A stretch of 64,000 nt of DNA from Epiperipatus broadwayi (taxonomy: Eukaryota > Onychophora > Udeonychophora > Euonychophora > Peripatidae): positions 6,691,845-6,755,844 of the forward strand of contig JAQFVV010000027.1 in assembly GCA_028023455.1 (NCBI GenBank), in the 5' to 3' direction. The notes beneath the pieces are model-generated. The model saw nothing but the letters and a program-made list of their open reading frames with translations, had not been told where the DNA came from and searched no databases. How positions within the stretch are numbered: position 1 is the stretch's first letter; each line of letters begins with the position of its first letter. A program made the translations under genes and the position numbers. Below are positions 53,331 to 64,000 of the stretch, one piece after another.

Positions 53331-55555
53331 ATGAACCTTATATCTTAAACAATAGACAGTGTAACAAGAAATTAACCAGCACCATCAAAAATCCTAGCTC
53401 TTGCAGATCACCTTAATAAAAAAATCATGTGCAACTCTACCACAGCAGAAGGATGCAAAATAAGATGAGCATATCAATAAGCATGTGAAACACTCAGAGG
53501 ATATATAGCTATATAAAAAAAGAAAATATACCTAAATCATCCCCATACTTGGTCAAGACAGTATATTAGATGTGTATTAAGTCAAGCCCCAGTAAACCAA
53601 GTTCCCATAACAATAAATACGAATAATGAAATCCTTACAGGCAACAACATGATGCAAACACTGTTATCACCTTTCAAAACAAAATTGCAAAAGGGATTAA
53701 AATTTACTCCCAAACATAACTTCCTGGGAGACCCAGAAGATAATATTTTCACCTGAAGAATTTGTTGAAAGGCTTGCAACAGTACCAAATACATGTCATC
53801 CAGATATACATCATATATCCTTATTTGTATATAATCAAGCAAATTTATTTCAAAATACTTAGCAAATATAGTAAATTATTTAACAAAACAAATATATAAT
53901 ATACAAAGACTATCCATTTTTTCCAGTACCATTCATGAAAAAACAAGAAAACATATTCATATTTATAAATCTCAGACCACCAGACCAATGTTAATGAATC
54001 GACAAGGTATTAAGATATTAGAGTCAGTGATCAAGGAAAAATTTAACCCTATATATTATCACAACTCTGGAGATTATAATTAACTAAAAAGAGTTCTTCA
54101 ACAACTCAAGTTGCATTTATGTTTTAAACAGCAGTAGATTCAGTCAGAGCTAATAAGAAATATGGTCCCACTATAATGAACCTAGATATAAAATCTGCAT
54201 TTAACACAATGCCAATTGATTTACTAATCGATGAATTAAAAACAATACCAACAACTTCCCTAATATACTTGATTACAAATCTACTTCTGAGCAGGGAAAT
54301 ACACATTAGCATCAATGGGAATATTCACCATCTTTTACCCCTTTTTGTTCATTTCCACAAGGATCACCATTAAGTGCTCTCCCTACAATTCACATGATAC
54401 ATCAATCCATTGATTAAAGCAATAGAAAACAATTTGGCAGGAATATACATACATAACAGAATTAAAAACAAATGTTCCATGTGTATCACATATGGATGAT
54501 ATATCAGTGGTGATAGCATGTAAATCCAAAATGAATTAAAATTCTCAAAACATTATGCAAAAAAATATAAGCTTGAATTCAGTATGGAGAAAAGTGCATT
54601 GTCAATATATACAGGATGCTATCGTGAAGAATATTTCAAAGGGACAAATAGCTCTTTTTTAGTTTCCCCCCTTTTTTTAAGCAACATGAAAATGCACTTG
54701 CAAATCCAAAGAGAACTGATAAACAAAACTGAGAAAATAATCAATTCACTCTCTAGATTCTACATGTCACTATATGCAAAAGTGGTACTTATTAATCTTT
54801 TAGTGATGAAAAGGATTTCATACTACATCCCAATAATTATATAGAGCAAAGCCTTTTCATTAAAAATTGGTAGCTTGTGTAGAAAGCTACTGTGGGGGAA
54901 AAGGATGTCTACAATATCAATTAAATGAATTCAAAATCCCTTAGTTCAAAATGGATTGGGATTACCAGCAACAAAAATATTTCAAACTCAGAAAACCATC
55001 CAATTTAATCACTTCGTGCATAAGGCTATTTCCATATCTTGAAGTAATTCATAAAATTACACTAACAGACAAATCACCACTGATTACAGGGTTTTTAAAC
55101 ACTCTTCGTTTCACATTGTTAAATGTCACAAGTTCAGTAAGCAGGATATAGATAACTAATTATAGGTATTGGGAAATCTATACACACTAATCTATCCTCC
55201 ATCTTCAAATAATAAAAAACTTTTGTTAAATATAAACAATGAACAATTAATCAAAAAATTCAAATACTGGACAGTAGAACTGAAATACTATGATATATTC
55301 AGGCTCTACAAAAGAGAATCAGAAACTCAGTCACATATTTTTTTCTTGTCCTGCACTAGATAATATTCGGGTTGGAATTCCTGATTTATTCAAAAAATAC
55401 AAAGTATACCATTCGAACACTTCTTCAATTCTATGCAAAAGGAAACTGTGCACATATAAGGGTCAGTATATTTGCACTATTTTCACTAAAATTATAAAAT
55501 GGAAACTAAAGTTCTTGGCATTTTTACTTCAAATGCACATCAAAATAATATGAGA
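53331..55555 (+). pseudogene. LINE reverse transcriptase and C-terminus, same element
   Basis: Broken frames in order: TRPMLMNRQGIKILESVIKE (53.97-54.04 kb), NLDIKSAFNTMPIDLLIDEL (first RT Asp), ISINGNIHHLLPLF, a QGSP-like site at 54.36 kb, YMDDISVV (catalytic YxDD, near 54.49 kb), KLEFSMEKSALSIYTGCY, INSLSRFYMSLYAKVVLINL (the thumb helix), and a late zinc-like SHIFFSCPALDNIRVGI. Frame shifts and stops are frequent. The clade is not assigned; the YMDD variant and the C-terminal C..H box are notable. Confidence 0.8.
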
Positions 55556-56130
55556 GGGGTTTAAATCTATGAGTAAGAGGTCAAGCTATTCTTCACAAAC
55601 CAAATAAATAATTCTATTGAATGATTACACTCTCGTTTCTTTTGCTTGCTCATTCAAAATGAGGATGAAACATTATGAGAGTTGATAGTATAAAACCTAA
55701 AATAATTAATATGATATGATTTGAAACAATGATTAAAGAGTTACACATTAATGATGGATTTTCTCCATACATTCCAAATTAATAATATTTTATGCATGCG
55801 TCTGAATTATGCTACCTGTTATAAAATAATTAATATAGTTAAATCCAATCAGTTTACTTATGAAATTGGAAATTAAATTGAGAGAGTGCAAACTTCTCAA
55901 GCGCTTGTGACTATTAGTAACCAATCAGATCTTAAGCACTGGGACAGAGAATTTAGCAAAAAAAGAGTGGTTCCCACTCTCTTCTTTACTTGTCTTTCTA
56001 TATATCCAAGCCAGTCCAAAGTACTTATATCTGAGAGCGTGAATCTTAAATATCATCACACTTAATTGACTGAGTTCATATTATAAACATACAGCGTGAA
56101 ATCTTTCGATTTACTATGCAGTAGTTTTTT
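55556..56130. other. AT-rich stretch, nothing recognised
   Basis: A less AT-rich part at 55,870-56,060 has GAGAGTG and CACTCTC words and CCAATCAG. No feature is supported. Confidence 0.4.
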
Positions 56131-56131
56131 T

Positions 56132-56452
56132 CGATGTTATAACTTTGCAGCAATATATGTAAATATGAAATTGGAATAAACATCATAATATGGATGATGC
56201 CATGGCCAACCAAGTTTTAACACCAATTCTACTTCAGCTGTTCTGTGAGAAAAATCAATTCTACCTTTATTTTTCTTTCTTATCAGCAAACTATCATACA
56301 CTTGGCTATGAATGAATGATGGGAAAGCATTCCACATAAATACACGAGGAATAAAAATACTTTCTTAACTCTAATCCTTTAAATAATCAAAACACAGTGA
56401 CTCCCTAGCCAAATTCTGAGGCTTAAATGCTGGGGTGGACATGGTCTCATCA
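56132..56452 (-). pseudogene. Decayed coding segment, family unrecognised
   Basis: One minus-strand frame with only two stops over about 107 codons: DDETMSTPAFKPQNLARESL, CFDYLKD, then IFIPRVFMWNAFPSFIHSQV and YDSLLIRKKNKGRIDFSHRT. The IPR...WNAFPS word resembles the R..R.WN.LP box at the end of LINE proteins, but the following LGWPWHHPYYDVY is not typical. It could instead be a processed host-gene relic. Confidence 0.35.
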
Positions 56453-57412
56453 TCAAAAAATAAGGAAAATACACTACTTGATTCCATACACTATAATTAT
56501 TATAAAATACAACTACTTCATCTGGAAAACAATCCACTCATGACAAATATTCAAATAAATTAAGGGAGAGTTTTCTTAATCCCTGACAATACAATATATA
56601 ATATAAACAATTTCCTTTTGCATGGCCACTAAATACATTTCGATCTAAGCATAATAATAAAAAAATTCACTCAAATAAATCCCTAATCTTTCCACTTCTT
56701 TTGGCACATTTCATCATCTGAAACTGATGGAAATTAAATTATTTCTACTTTCAATTCAACAATTATATAACTAGATTGATTAAACGAACAGGTATATAAG
56801 CATAATAACACATAAACAATTTCAAACCACATTCAATAAAGAAATACTGTAATGACATTAATTAATAAGTTATAAAAGAAATAATGAATAAATCTCTCAT
56901 TTCTGATGAAGTATAATATTTTAACTTGGAAATATAATAATTATTACTAAATAAGCAAGCAAAATAACTCTTTAGTTTATTTGGCATTAGCCCACAAATT
57001 GAAACAAAAGGTCTGGTTTGGGATAAACAACAAATCTTTAAATTTGGAGTAAAATAATTGTTGAGAAATAAACTTCTTCTTAAAAACACAAAGATAAACA
57101 ATAAATTTTATGTTATTATCCCTTCTCAAAAACGAGCTGTTAACTATTAAATAGCAAACATATTTCTATTGCTAGCACACACATATAGAAATACAAGTAC
57201 ATAATAAAACTATATTAAAATAGCCACTAATTACCCAGTATAATATTTCTCCATATTATGCTTTTGCAAGATATTCTTGAAGAGAGAAATAATAATCAAA
57301 TAAAAAAAACATAAGACAAATAATTAATCTACCTATCTATCAAATGCTAACAAAACAATAATCATTAAATAACTAAAACACAGGCTTATTATATACCTGT
57401 GTCTATATATGT
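56453..57412. other. AT-rich stretch, nothing recognised
   Basis: No supported feature. Confidence 0.4.
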
Positions 57413-57414
57413 AA

Positions 57415-57588
57415 TATATAGGGTATATGAGCACAGACTTTCACATGACCCACCACTCTATCTAATAACACTGATACACTTAAACACATATATGTTGAAA
57501 AGGTATATGTGTTTAAGTGTATCAGTGTTATTAGATAGAGTCAAAAGTGGTGGGTCATGTGAAAGTCTGTGCTCATATACCCTATATA
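57415..57588. mobile_element. Long palindrome, arms of about 77 bp
   Basis: Left arm 57,415-57,491 and right arm 57,504-57,588 are inverse complements with one six-base insertion (CAAAAG) and few other differences. Outer words are TATAGGGTATATGAGCACAG and its complement; inner words are ACTTAAACACATATA and its complement. Single arms occur at 18.5 kb and in tandem at 35.46-35.74 kb. No ribozyme core is inside. Confidence 0.9.
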
Positions 57589-58335
57589 ATAATCATTAAA
57601 GTTTTTTTTCTTTTTTAGCTGGAATGAAAAGTTCATTTACAGTCTGTAGATGACATATCTTAGTCATGTATGCAAATGATGATCATTTGTATAATCATAA
57701 ATATGGATACACAACAATTTCTTGCAGGGAGATAAATAATATTAATTGGATCCAATTGGATAGCGTTTCAAAGTTCTTACCAATAGCTAATGAAACTGCT
57801 GGCAATATGACACATGAAAATCTTCATTATGGCAAATAAATATTTAATACAGCATAAGTTGAACAATAATTTATTATTTAATTCATTAGACTTGTTTAAG
57901 CATTTGTTCCAAGTTTTCAAAAATCATTCACTAGTCAAATAACTACTCAGTTCATAACATCCATTTAAATTCACATGAGTTTATTAATAATATACTTTAA
58001 TAAAAAAATTCAAATGCAAACGAGGAGAACAATAAAATAAAAGAAATTCACATCCAGTTTCATGCTCTTCTACTCGTTCATTTATCAGCACATTTAGAGA
58101 TAAGTTAATAATTCATTAATTATATGTCACACATTTAGTTTTTTATTTCCAGATACAAATGGTTAGGTATATATTTTTATCAAGAACAATAATAAAGCAT
58201 GTTAAAATAAGTTATGTACACACATCCTTCCATTTAAACTTCATTCCTTTATAGCTAGTAAAAATTATCAATAAAGAGTCTTTGAAATGTTTTACGAAAA
58301 AGTTCAGCAAAAAATTTCCAGCATAACAATAAAAT
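57589..58335. other. AT-rich stretch, nothing recognised
   Basis: No supported feature. Confidence 0.4.
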
Positions 58336-58339
58336 TCAC

Positions 58340-58555
58340 ACATTAAAATTATTTCTTTAATGTTAGAGATTACATCTAGGTAAATCAAACTTGTAATGTA
58401 GGTACATGTTTCAATTAATTATTTAACATTAGAGATAAAATTTAGATAAAGTAGATTTGACATATAAACACACATTTCAATTATTTCTTTAATATTAGAA
58501 ATTAAAGTTAGGCAAGGTAAACTTATAATATAGGCACACATACACATCTCAAATG
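58340..58555 (+). repeat. Three diverged tandem units of about 70-75 bp
   Basis: The pattern CA.TTCAATTATTTCTTTAAT or its variant, TTAGA.AT, TAGGTAAATCAAACTTGTAA or GGCAAGGTAAACTTATAAT, TAGG.ACACAT recurs three times. Confidence 0.65.
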
Positions 58556-60775
58556 ATGATTTTAAATTTAGATTAGTCAATTAAAAGTAGGGAGATATAC
58601 CTTATTTCTGATGTGATTTACATCTGCATTTCAATTGTTATTTTCCTCAGTAGTATTTCTGAGCTGTTTTCATCCAGAAAGTTAAGAGAAGTTTTACTTT
58701 TAAGCTTGGACTATGGAAGAACCAACTTGTAGAAACAAAATTGTACTAATAAAAACTTTTTATGGAGAGAGAATTGTTGAAATCAGAAAAGCAAAGCCAA
58801 CTCTTTTGTAAAAGTATCCCTTTTTATATCAGATTATTACCCAAGCATCTGTTTCTTCCACCAACCCAAGGTCATTCCAAAGTTCACTTTAGAACAAAGG
58901 TTGCTCCTCCCATTGTACTGAGCTAATTAGTTACAAAATATGCAAGAATCTTTCTCTCTTGAAAAAGAAAGAAAGGAAAAAAAAATCACTTTGTCTTTAA
59001 AAAAAAATTAAATTGAACCAAGAATAAAATCTTTTACATTTCTAAAGTAACAAAATTGAAAAAAAAAAGATAATCATTTTAGCAAATAAAATATTTCATA
59101 TAGTATTTGTCAGTTTGATAATTTACTGGTCCAGTGATCTATTGATTCATTTAAATTGTGTTTAAGCTGGTTATTCAAGCTATGGATTAGGAAATCAAAT
59201 ATTTTGTTATGAAACATTATATTTGATGATTTAATAAAGTACATGAATGGAAAATGAAGTTGAAAGATGGCACAACCATACATGCACATCCTTAAATGCT
59301 TTACTACAGGTATTAAACAGTCTAATCAAAATGAAAGTTTCTATGATGATGAATCAAATATATTGCACTATTTACACTATGGGTTGAAGTATTAAAGCAA
59401 ATAAACCAGGAAATATCAGTACTGTTCTGCAGACAAATAAAACAAACTTGGATCAACTTGAACTAAACGGACAATTTCTGTGACAATCCACCACCCCCTT
59501 CTATCATTAAATACTCACTAAAGAGAAATATTAAATATCTCAAAACCTTCAAATTATATCTGTAAGTGCTTTTAAACATAGTTTAAGGTCACCAATAAAA
59601 AAAATTTAAATTTCAGGTTATTTCTTTTTTTTTTTTAGTATGATGCAATCAGTTGTTATTGATACAGTGCTATATAATTACAATTAATATTTCTGGTGCC
59701 TATCCAGAAGGTTACAATATATATATATATTCCAGACGGTTACAATATATATATATGCACACATTACTAGATTGATAATAATGTGTACATTCACCCATTA
59801 ATGTTTTAAAAGCAGAAGTGAATCTCTTATGCTTGGAACCTATTATTATATAAAGCAACTTTTATTGATCATGATTAAATAAGGACTTGATTTTATTATG
59901 AACCTGATATTTCAATTGGAAAAATTATTTATACAAATTTAGTTTATATATCACAGGGAAAAGAAAGTTTCTCATTTTAAACTACTTGTGACTTTGAATT
60001 ATATTAGCTTTACATTTTTAAAAATAAATTTGGAAAAGTAGATAAAAGAATATCTATTATTAATTCTTTTACAAGGCACTAAAATTGCATAGAAATTATT
60101 TTTACTTTGTAAGAAAGCTACATAATAAAAACTATCAGACAACCAACTCTAGGTCATTTGACAAGCAAAAATGATTCATGAAATACATATATAATATGAG
60201 AGGAAATTTTACATTAGTTGATAATTATGGTACAATGAAATTGTAGATGAGAGCTGCTGATATAAATAGATATATATTACTATGAAATGGTTATTTATAT
60301 GAGCATTGCAGAACCTATTTTATTCATGACCACTTTTCTTAGACAGAATTTTTAGGTAACCTGTAAAACTTTTAGACTAATTAGAAAATATAATGAAACA
60401 TGTAATTTAGGAAATAATAATTTTAATACTTTCACATAGAATTTTATGAAGTTAACAAAGCAAAAAATGGAATTATTTCCATGTAAACAACTAAAAATAT
60501 TTTTACCTTTGATGTTGCTAGGAAACCATCAACTAATATAGACAATCCTAAGGTTAAACAGCATTTCTTTATTATTCTATAATATCTTTTTTGACTTGAG
60601 TTTAATTAGAAGTAAAATGAATTCCTGCATTACTTCTAATCCAAGTTGTCTTAACTCAAACAGTTATTTTTATAGGTATAAGGATTCATAAAACATTCTG
60701 TAAATAATACCATATTACTTTGAATTTAAGCTGCACTTTTAATTTAAATTTTGAAAATATAAAATTAGGGTGTGG
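58556..60775. other. AT-rich stretch, nothing recognised
   Basis: No supported feature except a tandem pair at 59,707-59,755 (CCAGA.GGTTACAATATATAT). Confidence 0.4.
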
Positions 60776-60779
60776 CTTA

Positions 60780-61690
60780 AATTCAAAGTGAATATTTTAA
60801 CTCTTTTATACTCTGCTAACATTCTGACATGTTTCTGTGTTCTCACTAGATTTAAGCTTTCAACTTTCACTTTAATATTAAATCATAATTATTTATCAGA
60901 ATATAATAAATTAGACCTCATTCGGCAAATGTTTTTGTTTAGAAATTAAATAAATTTTAAAAAATCATATTTGATTTTCGAAATTATTTTAAAAATTAGA
61001 TTTTAATCAAAACAAAGTGTTGTCATATCATGAAATTTCAGATGGAGCAGATTCAATTTGCAAAATGAATGAAATCTTCTTTGTTGGATTTTGAAAATCT
61101 GAACAAATTATTTTTAATATCTAGTAAATCTATCAATTTGTGTTTTAAAAGTCTAAATTTTTTTTGTAATTTTTACAATATTGCTAAATGTTATAACAGT
61201 CTGTTGAGAGATATCACTTTTTAGACAGTTGCATTTCCTGTGATCTTAATTTCCATGGTAACATTAATCTCTATGGTAACATTACAAAGAAGAATATATT
61301 TTTTTATATTTAAAAATAAAACATTTCTGTAAAAAATAAATATGTAATAACATATATAATTACACAATTACTATAAAAAAATAATCATAAACTTTCCAAA
61401 AAATCAAGTTTTTAGACCATCACAATATTTTCTCAAAGTACTCTCACAAAGTTTGAGATCACCAAATATATAAAAGACAGCCATCATCATGGAGTTTAAA
61501 AAACTTTGAAAATCTGCTTATTCAATTATCCTGCCATTTTTTTAAAATTAAAATATTAGGAAAACATATTATGTGAATTTTAAAGCTGTAAAAAAAAAAA
61601 AGCTTCGCAAAATTTCTCAACAGGGGTGAAAAATGGAAATACAATTTCTTGACTTTTGGCCCAAGAAAGTTTTATAATTGAAACAAAACC
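60780..61690 (-). repeat. 870-bp dispersed repeat, copy 2 (inverse of 7,060-7,935)
   Basis: The inverse complement matches 7,060-7,935 from end to end. Landmarks on the + strand here are TTTAAGCTTTCAACTTTCAC, AATCAAAACAAAGTGTTGTC, ATATCTAGTAAATCTATCAA and AATACAATTTCTTGACTTTT. An extra copy of a short word (CCATGGTAACATTAATCTCT, then ATGGTAACATTA) at 61,253-61,285 is a local duplication not seen in copy 1. Confidence 0.75.
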
Positions 61691-61830
61691 AGTTAACATA
61701 TTATTTTTGCTGATCTCCCACTTCCTAATGGCTGTATCTTTACTTTATGCTCTACTGCATGCACATACTATTATGATTGGTGATAAAAGTGTATTTGGGG
61801 GTTCCCCTTCACACACACACTTCTTTTTTC

Positions 61831-61918
61831 CATGTGTCAAAGCATCAGCCGGGAAGCGAACCCAGGACAACGGCTTGTAAGGCAGCTGTGCAAATCACTT
61901 GGCCACCAACACTTAACT
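61831..61918 (-). mobile_element. tRNA-derived SINE, family S, copy 4
   Basis: The minus strand reads TTGGTGGCCAAGTGATTTGC, CAGCTGCCTTACAAGCCG, GGGTTCGCTTCCCGGC (strong B-box) and GATGCTTTGACACATGG plus an A-run. Flanking CTTCTTTT words may be an eroded target duplication. Confidence 0.82.
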
Positions 61919-62375
61919 ACTCTTCTTTTAGTTCTAATTTAAATAAATAAAAATATTTATTATTTTTCAATACTATTATAAAATTATTTATATATTTTTT
62001 TCCAATTTTAAAATCTTTCTGCAGTATAACTTTGAGGGCAGTTTAAATTCGAATATAGTAATTCATTTTCCCTAAAGATTTGACATAATTTTGTATGTAA
62101 TCAAAAAAATTAAAATAGATTTTTAGCAAATTTAATTTTAAAAAATAATTTAATAATTAATGTGAAACTTATTTTCCCTCTAATCTCATAATTGTTTCTA
62201 GGTATCGGTTTATATTAGAGATTGTTCTTAACGACTTAATTATGATTGATGTGCCATTTTAATATCAATTAATTTTGAAAAGCCATTTCACATAAACTTA
62301 ATAAAAACTATTATTCCTTTTTTTTTCAACAGTCAAAATTTCTGCGTTAACTAGACTGAATAACATAGGTTAGCC
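61919..62375. other. AT-rich stretch, nothing recognised
   Basis: No supported feature. Confidence 0.4.
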
Positions 62376-62379
62376 CTAC

Positions 62380-62612
62380 ACATCATCATCATCAACCATT
62401 ATCAATCCACTGCAGGATGAAGGTCTCTCCAAGTTCAATCCATCTTCTCCGAATCACCCCTGCACACTTTCTTATTTCATCCATCCATCTCACCTGTGAT
62501 TTCTTTCTGGGTCTTTTACAATCTCTTGGAATCCAGTTTAAGATTTCAACTGTCCATCTATCATCATCTCTTTTAGCAACATGTCCAGTCCAACTCCACT
62601 TCATATATATAT
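62380..62612 (-). pseudogene. RTE-type LINE 3' end, well preserved
   Basis: On the minus strand one open frame reads KWSWTGHVAKRDDDRWTVEI, LNWIPRDCKRPRKKSQVRWM and DEIRKCAG..RRRWIELGET, the best-preserved copy of the RTE C-terminus here. It ends in ATGGTTGATGATGATGATG at 62,380-62,398, the 3' tail. It is 5'-truncated at about 62,612, where a Penelope fragment begins. Confidence 0.85.
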
Positions 62613-62795
62613 ATAGTTGTGCAGAAACAGATCCTAATATAAATTTGGTGTTCCCAGAACATGAAATTAATTCTGACCACTTTGATTCATTTAACATCAA
62701 AGTAGTTTGCGCTGAGCCCAACGATTGAAAATAAAAAATTAAAAAAACATGGTTTATCACAACAACACATATGCAATAAATAAATAAGATTAATG
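62613..62795 (+). pseudogene. Penelope-like endonuclease fragment
   Basis: The + strand reads ETDPNINLVFPEHEINSDHF then DSFNIKVVCAEPND, and after a stop KIKKTWFITTTH, matching the C-terminal end of the GIY-YIG domain at 19.45 kb and 46.6 kb (KSIFLEHKQKSGHI, KIVCTE, KIKEACFIAND). The catalytic part is missing. Confidence 0.6.
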
Positions 62796-63130
62796 TATTG
62801 CTTTATCACACAAGTGGAATATATAAATCTATTAATTTAAATATCATATATAAATCTATTAATTTAAATATCAATCACCTTTTATATATATATCCATTCT
62901 CACCTTCCTCTCCCTCATTTCCAAATTTGATTTTATTTAGTGGTATGAATATGAACTGCCCAATCGAAAACAGTCTAAACTGCAGTCAACTGTAGTATTT
63001 TAATCTTTTCTTCATAGTGAACTATGCTCTGTATTAAATTATTACTAATTATGTTTTATGATTGGACACAGATATATCATTTGTTACATTTTGAATGATG
63101 GTTGGAATTCTTTTGCATTTATATAAAAAT
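62796..63130. other. AT-rich stretch with a small duplication
   Basis: ATATAAATCTATTAATTTAA occurs twice in tandem at 62,820-62,872. Otherwise nothing recognised. Confidence 0.45.
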
Positions 63131-63222
63131 GAGTTGGTGGCCTAGCGATTAGCGTAGCTGCCTTCCAAGCAGTTGGCCCAGGTTTGCTTCCTGGTCAATG
63201 CTTTGACATATAAAAAAAAAAG
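63131..63222 (+). mobile_element. tRNA-derived SINE, family S, copy 5
   Basis: The head GAGTTGGTGGCCTAGCGATT has a good A-box (TGGCCTAGCGATTAGCG); the arm CTGC-CTTCCAA-GCAG gives an anticodon-like TCC; GGTTTGCTTCC is the B-box. The tail is GCTTTGACATAT then an A-run. This copy shows the tRNA origin most clearly. Confidence 0.85.
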
Positions 63223-64000
63223 AGATAAATTATTATAGTTATATTTTTATCTTATTTTTATTTTTAAAATAAACTTCTTAAGAATTCCAGGATTCCCAAA
63301 AATTCTTCTGTGACTTGAGTAAAAAAAATTTAAATTGTATAAATTATTAACATATAAAAAGGTAAATCTAAACCCACAAAAATAAAATTTAAACATATGT
63401 TTGCAGAGATGGTAAGCTGGGAGTATTATTTACAATCATATTTATTTACGACTGATACATTAAAAAATATATTTATAACAATAAAGAAATATGAACCCTA
63501 CTTGAGTGTTGTGATGTACTTGATTTAATGTGACTTACGAGAAATAATCAAACACATCCAATTCAAGTAACTATTACTCTCTTGCATGAAATTAAGATAT
63601 CTCACTTAACAGATACAAGATTTTATTAGTATAAAAATTAACAAGCATTTATAAACAGGATTATAAGTAGTTTACTAGCGCCTGTAAGGCTTACAAAAAT
63701 AATAATAAGACAGGTATAGTCTGTATAATTACCCTAGGTCGGTCTTTATTACCTTCAGACCCGAATATCTGATTCTCCTCCCATCGTTGGTCCTGTTCCG
63801 AAAGTCACACTACACATAAGTCTCTCAGAAAAACAGGACTGACGCTAACTCGCTTTTTTCCCACTAGATTGTATCTCTTTTTGTTCTATTGTTTATTCCT
63901 TAACAATTTTAATTTCAAAAGTATTCTGGGATTATTTCTGAACTAATTAATTAAATTGTTCTTTACATTTTTAATCCTTCATTTAATTAATTATTTATTC
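63223..64000. other. Mostly AT-rich, one less AT-rich block
   Basis: The block 63,660-63,890 (CTAGGTCGGTCTTTATTACC, CCTCCCATCGTTGGTCCTGT) is GC-richer than its surroundings and matches nothing else in the window. It may be the edge of an element or gene that continues beyond the window. Confidence 0.4.

Overview
This window is AT-rich nuclear DNA from an invertebrate animal. It holds no bacterial genes: there are no long clean ORFs, operons or ribosome-binding sites. Instead it has spliced-exon-like segments, tRNA-derived SINEs with target-site duplications, decayed LINEs, Penelope-like endonuclease fragments and long microsatellites. The phylum cannot be fixed from sequence alone. Nearly everything recognisable is a mobile element or a relic of one. 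The only host-gene candidates are an internal exon at 10,075-10,171 and a possible terminal exon at 22,129-22,263, both on the + strand.

The most striking content is a set of hammerhead ribozymes (HHRs). I see four families of repeats carrying a type I HHR. HHR-1 is a unit of about 470 bp that joins an HHR to a tRNA-like B-box; it occurs as head-to-tail dimers near 17.0-17.7 kb and 45.0-45.8 kb and as single copies at about 3.9, 16.9, 32.0, 32.3, 40.1 and 50.3 kb. HHR-2 is a foldback element with one HHR on each strand, near intact at 1.65/1.8 kb and 4.85/5.1 kb, with decayed relatives at 13, 21, 26, 27, 33, 39 and 40.8 kb. HHR-3 is a GC-rich HHR at 20.3 kb in a unit flanked by 54-bp direct repeats 422 bp apart. 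HHR-4 is a 322-bp head-to-tail dimer at 34.5-34.9 kb. This resembles the small non-coding retrozymes described in plants and animals. Penelope-like elements, proposed as their helpers, are also present as fragments (19.3, 43.3, 46.4-47.3 and 62.6 kb, plus bare ends at 2.8 and 24.9 kb).

Layout: 0-6 kb holds RTE-type LINE pieces cut by HHR-2 foldbacks. 7-10 kb holds one half of an 870-bp inverted repeat pair whose partner lies at 60.8-61.7 kb. 10-22 kb is the putative host intron, with SINEs, a Merlin-like DNA transposon, HHR-1 and HHR-3. 23-31 kb holds antisense LINE fragments. 31-40 kb holds SINEs, the HHR-4 dimer, tandem SINE-derived arrays and a polypyrimidine tract. 41-51 kb is an antisense Jockey/CR1-like LINE split by a SINE, HHR-1 dimers, two Penelope fragments, a hairpin element and a perfect 480-bp ATT microsatellite. 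52.7-55.6 kb is a second decayed LINE, on the + strand. 56-64 kb is mostly unassigned AT-rich DNA with a long palindrome at 57.4 kb.

The elements act as a nested community: LINEs probably supply reverse transcription for the tRNA SINEs, and Penelope-like elements are the plausible source for the HHR repeats. All protein-coding elements here look dead. The ribozyme and SINE copies are better preserved. Structures were folded by hand from the sequence; no search or folding program was run.
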